A program made the position numbers and the translations under genes. DNA of 19,645 nucleotides from DASXBJ01 sp036491755 (lineage in GTDB: Bacteria; Chloroflexota; Dormibacteria; Dormibacterales; Dormibacteraceae): the NCBI GenBank assembly GCA_036491755.1, contig DASXBJ010000078.1, forward strand, positions 1-19,645. Direction: 5' to 3'. Every line of letters starts with the position of its first letter. Position 1 is the stretch's first letter. This document shows, piece by piece, positions 6,698 through 11,983 of this stretch. Under the pieces are notes generated by a model. The model did no database searches and was not told where the DNA came from. It saw only the letters and a list, made by a program, of their open reading frames with translations.

Positions 6698-7354
6698 TCA
6701 GGCGGTCCCCAACACCTCCACACGGCCCGCCGCGGTGACGCGCACCTGGACCGTGTTGAGAGCCGGCAGCGGATACCTGGTGTCGGTGGACCGGCCGTCG
6801 GGAGTGAAGGACGCGGGGTGACAGGGGCAATCGAGCTGGGCCTGGCCGCCGTTCCACCACAGCTCGCACGGCAGGTGCGAGCAGATCGAGGAAACCGCGG
6901 TCACGTTTTCGCCGTGGCGGAAGACGAACGCGCCGACGGCGCCGGCCGTGACACGCTTGCCCTGGCCCTCCGCGAGGTCCGCGAGGGCGGCGACGTCGAT
7001 CCAGCGGCCCCCGACGGGGTTGATCGGCCCTCCGGCGGACGGGACCGGCGCCGGCGCCGGCTCGAGGTTCCGTCCCACCATGCCTCCCGTCGCAGCACCG
7101 GCGGCGATGCCAAGGCCGGCGACAAGCGCCGCGCGGCGCGTGATCCAACCCTCTTTCGGAGCGTCCTCGAGCAAGTCGGAGAGCCTTTTGCGGAAAGCCG
7201 GGCTCATGCGCTGCGGACCGAGGCGGGCCGCGGCGAGGCGGGCGGCCGTAGTGATCGCCTCCTTTTCCTCCGCGTCTCCCCCGCGCAGCCTCAACCTGCG
7301 ACCGTGCAGCAGGTCGGAAACGATCCTCTCGACGCGGTTTTCCGACCTGGTCAT
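6698..7354 (-). CDS. Membrane-anchored Rieske 2Fe-2S protein, possible anti-sigma factor
   Basis: The 218-residue protein has three parts. Residues 1-70 are a charged, helical, probably cytoplasmic domain. TRRAALVAGLGIAAGAATGG (about 72-91) is a twin-arginine-like membrane segment. Residues 115-218 are an external Rieske domain. The iron-sulfur ligands are complete: Cys158-x-His160 and Cys176-x2-His179; Cys163 and Cys178 would form the disulfide of high-potential Rieske proteins, as in cytochrome bc1 complexes. No cytochrome b or other electron-transfer gene is adjacent. Instead its ATG overlaps the stop of an ECF sigma gene. That gene order, plus an unusually long cytoplasmic N-terminus, suggests that it restrains the sigma factor and senses redox state. 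A plain electron-carrier role remains possible. Confidence 0.9.
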   Translation of the reverse strand: MTRSENRVERIVSDLLHGRRLRLRGGDAEEKEAITTAARLAAARLGPQRMSPAFRKRLSDLLEDAPKEGWITRRAALVAGLGIAAGAATGGMVGRNLEPAPAPVPSAGGPINPVGGRWIDVAALADLAEGQGKRVTAGAVGAFVFRHGENVTAVSSICSHLPCELWWNGGQAQLDCPCHPASFTPDGRSTDTRYPLPALNTVQVRVTAAGRVEVLGTA

Positions 7355-7890
7355 TCCACGCTCACCTTGGCCGCGGCCCGCAGGGCACGAAGCTGCATCA
7401 CCTTGACGGCGCCGACTGTCGAGTGCATCTCCGCTGCCACCTCCTTCAATGAGTACCCGTGAAGGAAACGCAGCTCCAGCACCCGCCGGTAGTTGTCGGA
7501 GAGCTCGCCGAGGATCCGCTGCACGGTGTCGACCCCGTTGTCGGGGTTGGAAGGCGGAGGCGAGACGAGCGCCAGATCATCGTGGAGCTCGGCCTCGGAC
7601 AGTCCGAGTCGGGTGCTCCAGAACCCTCCCAGCACGGAGCGTGCGGTGGCGAAAAGGTATCCGCGGATCGCGCTTGCGGGGGCGCCCTGGCGCAGCCGGG
7701 GGATCGCTTTCAAAGCCACCTGCTGAGTGAGGTCCTCCGTGTCCGCCCTGTTCCCAACCCTGGCGTAGATGAACGCGTAGACGAGCTCGAGCTCGTTGAG
7801 CGCGATGTCGGTTGCGCTGGGGCCGTGCAGCTCGAGGATGTCGCCTGAAGCTTCATCGGACCGCTGTTCCGGGGGACGTCCGCCGATCAC
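7351..7890 (-). CDS. ECF-type RNA polymerase sigma factor
   Basis: A 179-residue extracytoplasmic-function sigma factor. The sigma2 region covers residues about 25-90, with the YAFIYARVGNRADTEDLTQQVALKA stretch in pieces typical of regions 2.1-2.2 and the GYLFATARSV part of 2.3-2.4. The sigma4 region covers about 120-175: LSDNYRRVLELRFLHGYSLKEVA followed by an HTH, MHSTVGAVKVMQLRALRAA. It would direct RNA polymerase to a small set of promoters. The start is GTG 7890; there is no strong ribosome-binding site. It is the first gene of the unit with the Rieske and 87-residue genes, which is how sigma/anti-sigma pairs are usually arranged. Confidence 0.92.
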   Translation of the reverse strand: MIGGRPPEQRSDEASGDILELHGPSATDIALNELELVYAFIYARVGNRADTEDLTQQVALKAIPRLRQGAPASAIRGYLFATARSVLGGFWSTRLGLSEAELHDDLALVSPPPSNPDNGVDTVQRILGELSDNYRRVLELRFLHGYSLKEVAAEMHSTVGAVKVMQLRALRAAAKVSVE

Positions 7891-7975
7891 GGACGCCCCG
7901 GGCCGCTGGGCTCTGGCCGGATGGTTGGATGGGCGTCAGGAATGCCAGGCACCGCTCAGGATCACTACCGCCGAA

Positions 7976-7991
7976 GGTTACGGGATGGTTA
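7976..7991 (-). promoter_or_regulatory. Two TAACC motifs upstream of the ECF sigma gene
   Basis: Read on the minus strand, ATAACC and GTAACC occur 11 nt apart (TAACC at 7991-7987 and 7980-7976), about 85-100 nt before the GTG. AACC is a frequent -35 core of ECF promoters, so this could be an autoregulatory promoter. No convincing -10 was found. Confidence 0.25.
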
Positions 7992-8008
7992 TGGGACGGG
8001 CGGGTGGA

Positions 8009-8039
8009 CCGCGGGCCGGACCCCAAGCCCGACCCGCGG
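8009..8039 (-). terminator. Strong GC hairpin after the DUF4349 gene
   Basis: Arms CCGCGGGTCGG and CCGGCCCGCGG pair over 11 bp (one G-U in RNA) with a 9-nt loop, 11 nt past the DUF4349 stop. There is no T tract; it could end transcription or protect the 3' end. Confidence 0.55.
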
Positions 8040-8050
8040 ACGACGATCTC

Positions 8051-8959
8051 TTACGCGTGCTTGACAGCCGGCGCCTGGCGCCAGCGGCGCCAGAGCAGGT
8101 AGCCGAGCCCCAGCAGGACGATGAAGGGACCGATGGCGCCGAGACCGGTGACCACGTAGTTGATCGTGGTGACGAAGTTGTGCGCTGAGTCGGTGAGGGC
8201 GGTCGCAAAGCCCCAGCTGTCGGACGGCGCCTGCTGCGCGGGAGCGCCGGCCTCGGTCAGCGAGACCGCGATCGAGCTGAACGACGTGTTGTTGTCGAGG
8301 TACTTGATCTGTCCCTTCAGCTGCTCGATCTCGCCGGTGATCTGCCCGATCTGGTTCTGCACATTGATGATGTCGGTGATGGACTGCGCCCTGGTCAGCA
8401 GGGCCAGCATCGCCGCGTGCTGCGCCTCATCGTTCGCCAGCCGCGCGTTGAGGTCCACGTACTGCGCGCTCACGTCGGTGCCGGTGATGTGCTCGCTCTG
8501 AACATGGCCGACCTTCGACAGAAGGTCGATCGTGGCGTCGAAGTTCGCGGCCGGGACCATGAAGTTGATGACCCCGGTGCGAATCTGGCTGTCGACCGGG
8601 TTGCTCTGCGCGTCGGTGCCGGCGATGTAGCCCTGCTCCGACTCGACCAGCGTGCGAACCGAGCTGAGCTTGGAGTCGAACGAACCGGCGCTGACGCTGA
8701 TCGCCAGCTGGGCCTGCCGGATCACAGGCGGCCCTTGCAGGACCGGCACGTTGGTGCCGTTGGGCGGGTTCGAGGTCGCGGTGCCGCCGCCGGTCGACGG
8801 GACGCCGCTCTTCGACGGCGGCTGAGCCGGCACTGCGGCGCCGGTGGAAAGCCCGAGGTTGCTTGGCTGCCGGTCCGCGCTGCTGCCGGCGGTGGTGGCG
8901 GCGCCTCCGCAGGCTGCCGCCGCGGCCAGGATGGCGACGATCACGACGAGCTTTTTCAT
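8051..8959 (-). CDS. DUF4349 lipoprotein
   Basis: A 302-residue exported lipoprotein. The N-terminus is KK, a hydrophobic run and a lipobox with Cys17 (AAAACGG). A flexible Ser/Pro/Gly linker spans about 18-75. The DUF4349 domain follows: the QAQLAISVSAGSFD strand, the IAGTDAQ and FMVPAANFDATIDLLSKVG elements, and a long helical coiled-coil region containing DLNARLANDEAQHAAMLALLTRA in pieces and the QNQIGQITGEIEQLKGQIK stretch. Near the C-terminus a membrane segment (IGPFIVLLGLGYLLW) is followed by an arginine-rich tail. The protein therefore sits at the outer face of the membrane, attached at both ends. Biochemical role unknown. The ATG is fixed by AGGAGG 7 nt upstream; the frame continues upstream only as antisense of the ABC-F gene. 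Confidence 0.9.
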   Translation of the reverse strand: MKKLVVIVAILAAAAACGGAATTAGSSADRQPSNLGLSTGAAVPAQPPSKSGVPSTGGGTATSNPPNGTNVPVLQGPPVIRQAQLAISVSAGSFDSKLSSVRTLVESEQGYIAGTDAQSNPVDSQIRTGVINFMVPAANFDATIDLLSKVGHVQSEHITGTDVSAQYVDLNARLANDEAQHAAMLALLTRAQSITDIINVQNQIGQITGEIEQLKGQIKYLDNNTSFSSIAVSLTEAGAPAQQAPSDSWGFATALTDSAHNFVTTINYVVTGLGAIGPFIVLLGLGYLLWRRWRQAPAVKHA

Positions 8960-8966
8960 TGGTCGG

Positions 8967-8972
8967 CCTCCT
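8967..8972 (-). promoter_or_regulatory. Ribosome-binding site of the DUF4349 gene
   Basis: A perfect AGGAGG lies 7 nt before ATG 8959. It stands out because most other first genes of transcription units here lack a ribosome-binding site. Confidence 0.85.
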
Positions 8973-9013
8973 ACGGATTTGATGCCATACGAAACGCCGC
9001 ATTGCCCGCCACG

Positions 9014-9019
9014 TAACAT
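9014..9019 (+). promoter_or_regulatory. Possible -10 box of the ABC-F gene
   Basis: TAACAT lies 6 nt before GTG 9026 and is followed by CGCCAC, the same six bases that follow the -10 box of the TetR gene. This would be another leaderless start. No -35 is clear. Confidence 0.35.
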
Positions 9020-9025
9020 CGCCAC

Positions 9026-10612
9026 GTGCTCCAGGTCCGCAATCTGGCGATTGACGTTGCCGCCAAGCGCGTCCTTTCCGACGCGAGCTTCACCGTGGCC
9101 GCGGGCGACAAGGTCGGTCTGGTCGGCCGCAACGGCGCGGGCAAGACGAGCTTGCTGAAGGTGCTCGCCGGCGAGGACGATGCGGCCGCCGGCCTGGTCC
9201 TGCGCCGGGGGACGCTCGGTTATGTGCCGCAAAACCCGCGCCCGAGGGCCGAGGCGGCCCAGACCGCCCTGCAGCACATCCTGTCCGGACGCGGACTGGA
9301 TCGCGCCGCCGCCCGGCTGGCCGAGCTGCACCTGGCCCTCGAAAGCGACCACTCCATCGCCAACATCGAGCGCTTCTCGGAGGCCGAGGAGCGGTACCGG
9401 ATGGATGGCGGATATTCCAGCGAATCGGATGCGCGCCGCATCGTCACGGGGCTGGGCCTTCGCGACGATCGAGTTGACCTGCAGCTCAGCGTCCTGTCAG
9501 GAGGCGAGCGCCGCCGCGTCGAGCTCGCGCGGGTCCTGTTCGCGGACGCGGAGCTCCTCCTTCTCGACGAGCCCACCAACCACCTCGACAGCAACGCCAA
9601 GACATGGCTGATGGAGTTCCTGCGCGACTACCGAGGCGCGGTCATCGTCGTGAGCCACGACCTGAGCCTGCTGGACACGTCGATCACCCGTGTCCTGCAC
9701 CTGGACGCCGGCCGGATGATCGAGTACCGCGGCACCTACTCTCAGTACCAGGAGGCGCGCCGCCTAGCCGAAAAACGGCTGACCTCCCTGGCCCAGCGGC
9801 AGGAGTCGGAGATCAAGCGCCTCAGCCTGCTGGCCGAGGTCATGCGCCGGCAGACCCAGAAGCGCGCCAAGACCGCGCAATCGATCTTCAAGCGAGTCGA
9901 CCGCATGAAGGCCGTCCAGGTCAATGCGCCGCGCCGCGAGCGCAAGGTGAAGATGAGATTTCCCGAGCCGCCGCACAGCGGGCGGGTCGTCCTCACCGTG
10001 AGCGGCCTGGCGAAAGGGTATGGCGGTCCGGTGGTGTTCAGCAACGTCGCGTTCGAGGTCGAGCGGGGCCAGCGCCTGCTGGTGATGGGGCTGAACGGTG
10101 CGGGCAAGACGAGCCTTCTGCGTATCCTCGCGGGCCAGAGCGAGCCCAACGCGGGGAGCTTTCGGCTCGGGCATGGAGTCTCCCTCGGTTACTACGCGCA
10201 GGAGCACGAGGGGATCCAGGCCAAGGTTTCGGTGCTGGCCCACATGCGCCAGGAGTCGAACGCCGACGAGTCCGCGCTGCGGGCCCTGCTCGGCACGTTC
10301 GGGCTTTCAGGCGACATCGCCCGGCAGGAAGCGGGCACGCTGTCAGGCGGCGAGAAGACAAAGCTCGCGCTGAGCCAGCTGGTCGCGGGCAAGCACAATC
10401 TCCTGCTCCTCGACGAGCCCACCAACAACCTCGACCCCCCGTCGCGGACGGGCGTCGCGAAGGCACTGGCCGCGTGGCCGGGCACGATGGTGATCGTGAG
10501 CCACGACCCCGAGTTCGTCGAAGCCTTGCACCCGGGCCAGGTCCTGTTCATGCCTGAAGGCCGGGTCGACTACTGGGAGGAGGATCTCCTCGACGTCGTG
10601 TCACTCGCATGA
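9026..10612 (+). CDS. ABC-F family ATPase
   Basis: A 528-residue soluble protein with two ABC ATPase domains and no membrane segments. Domain 1: Walker A GRNGAGKT (34-41), signature LSGGE (157-161), Walker B with DEPTNHLD (181-188). Domain 2: Walker A GLNGAGKT (355-362), LSGGE (439-443) and DEPTNNLD (463-470). The two are joined by a basic, helical linker of about 85 residues (235-320), the part that reaches into the ribosomal E site in this family. ABC-F proteins act on ribosomes in translation control or antibiotic protection. There is no C-terminal coiled coil like that of Uup. The GTG start matches the beginning of domain 1 directly. Subtype and target are not determined. Confidence 0.92.
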   Translation: MLQVRNLAIDVAAKRVLSDASFTVAAGDKVGLVGRNGAGKTSLLKVLAGEDDAAAGLVLRRGTLGYVPQNPRPRAEAAQTALQHILSGRGLDRAAARLAELHLALESDHSIANIERFSEAEERYRMDGGYSSESDARRIVTGLGLRDDRVDLQLSVLSGGERRRVELARVLFADAELLLLDEPTNHLDSNAKTWLMEFLRDYRGAVIVVSHDLSLLDTSITRVLHLDAGRMIEYRGTYSQYQEARRLAEKRLTSLAQRQESEIKRLSLLAEVMRRQTQKRAKTAQSIFKRVDRMKAVQVNAPRRERKVKMRFPEPPHSGRVVLTVSGLAKGYGGPVVFSNVAFEVERGQRLLVMGLNGAGKTSLLRILAGQSEPNAGSFRLGHGVSLGYYAQEHEGIQAKVSVLAHMRQESNADESALRALLGTFGLSGDIARQEAGTLSGGEKTKLALSQLVAGKHNLLLLDEPTNNLDPPSRTGVAKALAAWPGTMVIVSHDPEFVEALHPGQVLFMPEGRVDYWEEDLLDVVSLA

Positions 10613-10635
10613 GCGGGCGGTAGGACAATGGGCCG

Positions 10636-10881
10636 ATGAGCGCCGATGTCCATGAGATCGTCATGCCAGAGCTGCAGGGCGCCGAGGAGATAACCGTCGG
10701 CGCGTGGAGCAAGCGGCGCGGCGACCACGTGGATGAGGGCGAAACTCTGATGGAGGTCCACACGGACAAGGTCAACGCCGAGATCCCGTCACCCGTCAGC
10801 GGCACCGTCGAGGAGCTGCTCCTCGAGGTTGGCGACCCGGTGCAGCCGGGCCAGGCGATCGCGAGGGTGACGGCCGGGTAG
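10636..10881 (+). CDS. Stand-alone lipoyl-domain protein
   Basis: An 81-residue protein consisting only of a lipoyl/biotinyl domain. The lysine to be modified is Lys45 in EVHTDKVNAEIPSP, the hairpin-turn context of 2-oxoacid dehydrogenase E2 lipoyl domains; the C-terminal half has SGTVEELLLEVGD and PGQAIARV. E2 proteins normally continue with a peripheral-subunit-binding domain and an acyltransferase domain. Here the gene stops after one domain and the following gene is on the opposite strand. It also lacks the length and pattern of GcvH. It may be a carrier shared with enzymes encoded elsewhere. The ATG is 23 nt after the ABC-F stop; GACAAT 6 nt before it could be a -10 box. Confidence 0.85.
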   Translation: MSADVHEIVMPELQGAEEITVGAWSKRRGDHVDEGETLMEVHTDKVNAEIPSPVSGTVEELLLEVGDPVQPGQAIARVTAG

Positions 10882-10901
10882 CGCTGACCGCTTTTCAGCG
10901 C
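10881..10901. terminator. Hairpin carrying both convergent stop codons
   Basis: GCGCTGA and TCAGCGC form a 7-bp stem with loop CCGCTTT. The lipoyl gene stop TAG ends on the first base of the hairpin and the TGA of the minus-strand DedA gene lies within the other arm. It probably serves as a bidirectional terminator. Confidence 0.5.
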
Positions 10902-11524
10902 GCCGGGGTCGGCAGCGCCTTCTCCATCTCGTCCTCGCCCAGCTTGCGCCCGAACCACCAGGCGGCGGCCAGCAGGAGGATCACCGCGATCGCGATCGGG
11001 ATCACGAAAGGCGAGATGGAGCTCGATACCTGCTGGTAGTGCTGACCCAGCTTGTAGCCGGCGAAGGCGAGCGCCAGGTTCCACGGGATCGCGCCGGCCA
11101 GGGTGGCGATCGAGAACCTGACGTAGCCGATCTTCGATACGCCCGCGGGAAATGAGATGTAGGTCCGCACGATGGGCAGGAGGCGCCCGACGAACACCGC
11201 CCACAGGCCGAACCGGCGGAAGAACCGCTCCGCCAGCCTGAGGTGGCCTTTGTTGAGGCCCATCCACCGGCCGATCCGGCTCAGCACGAACGGCTCGCCA
11301 AAGCGCCGGGTGAGATAGAACGCGATCAGCGAGCCCGCCAGGTTGGCGACGCTCGCGACCAGCACGACCAGAATGAAATTCAACCTGCCCTGCGACGCCA
11401 GAGCCCCGCCGAGGGGGACCACGATCTCGCTGGAGATGGGCAGGCCGCAGCTCTCCCCCGCCATCGTGACGAAGATGGCGAGCAGGCCGTAGGTCCCGAC
11501 CAGGTTGATGAGGGTGTTCGTCAT
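10895..11524 (-). CDS. DedA family membrane protein
   Basis: A 209-residue integral membrane protein of the DedA/SNARE-associated (VTT) family, members of which flip or move lipids and support membrane homeostasis. Visible are the N-terminal re-entrant region with GESCGLPISSEIVVPLGG, the polar loop EPFVLSRIGRWMGL, and the family motif FVGRLLPIVRTYISFPAG with its conserved arginines, followed by membrane helices and a C-terminal WWFGRKLGEDE tail. Length is typical. The ATG overlaps the stop of the upstream DUF6941-like gene by 4 nt (ATGA), so the two are cotranscribed. The transported lipid is not known. Confidence 0.93.
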   Translation of the reverse strand: MTNTLINLVGTYGLLAIFVTMAGESCGLPISSEIVVPLGGALASQGRLNFILVVLVASVANLAGSLIAFYLTRRFGEPFVLSRIGRWMGLNKGHLRLAERFFRRFGLWAVFVGRLLPIVRTYISFPAGVSKIGYVRFSIATLAGAIPWNLALAFAGYKLGQHYQQVSSSISPFVIPIAIAVILLLAAAWWFGRKLGEDEMEKALPTPAR

Positions 11525-11949
11525 GGCGCTTGGGAAGCCATCGCTGTCACAACGCGGAAGGGAAGGGTTCTCACCTGCTGGTCGTCGACGAGGATCTCAA
11601 AGTTGTAGAAGCCGGCGTGCGGGATCGGCACCCCGGCGAGGTTGATCACGATGCTGGAGGCGAGCTCCCAGCCGTGCGGGTAGTCGGCCGGCACCTGGCG
11701 CGCCGGCAGCGACAGCATGATCGGCTGGGGCAGCACCGCCTGGCCATCCTCATCGGAGCAGTGGACCTCGACCTTATGGGCGCGCTCGGCCTCGAGCCGG
11801 GTCGCCAGCAGCCGGATGACGAGTGACCCGCCGAACGGCGTCGGGAACTGCTCCCGCAGCAGGGTGTCGATGCCCGCGCCAAGGATGTAGACAAGCCCGT
11901 TGGGCGGTGCTTCAGCGGCGCTGGCAAGCAGCGCCCAGTCGAGCCTCAT
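11521..11949 (-). CDS. DUF6941-like protein
   Basis: A 142-residue soluble protein, probably mostly beta. It begins MRLDWALLASAAEAPPNGLVY and continues with ILGAGIDTL and FGGSLVIRLLATRLEAERAHKV as separate strands; the C-terminus has IPHAGFYNFEILVDDQQV. This N-terminal pattern (DWALL...A...NGL.Y..G.G) is what I associate with the DUF6941 family, of unknown function. There is no signal peptide and no catalytic motif. It has its own possible -10 box and overlaps the DedA gene start by 4 nt. Confidence 0.8.
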   Translation of the reverse strand: MRLDWALLASAAEAPPNGLVYILGAGIDTLLREQFPTPFGGSLVIRLLATRLEAERAHKVEVHCSDEDGQAVLPQPIMLSLPARQVPADYPHGWELASSIVINLAGVPIPHAGFYNFEILVDDQQVRTLPFRVVTAMASQAP

Positions 11950-11957
11950 CTGAGGGC

Positions 11958-11963
11958 ATTATC
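11958..11963 (-). promoter_or_regulatory. Probable -10 box of the DUF6941-like gene
   Basis: GATAAT matches TATAAT at 5 of 6 positions and lies 8 nt before ATG 11949, another near-leaderless arrangement. No good -35. Confidence 0.4.
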
Positions 11964-11980
11964 CGGTGTCTCCGAACCGG
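11963..11980 (-). terminator. Short hairpin after the MFS/spermidine-synthase gene
   Basis: CCGGT and ACCGG pair around an 8-nt loop just after the stop at 11984-11986 and directly before the GATAAT box. A weak terminator or chance. Confidence 0.25.
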
Positions 11981-11983
11981 GCT

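Noticed and set aside
6395..7462. Plus-strand open frame of 355 codons over the Rieske/sigma region
   Set aside because: Antisense to clear Rieske and sigma motifs; the product has no domain and a composition typical of GC-rich shadow frames.
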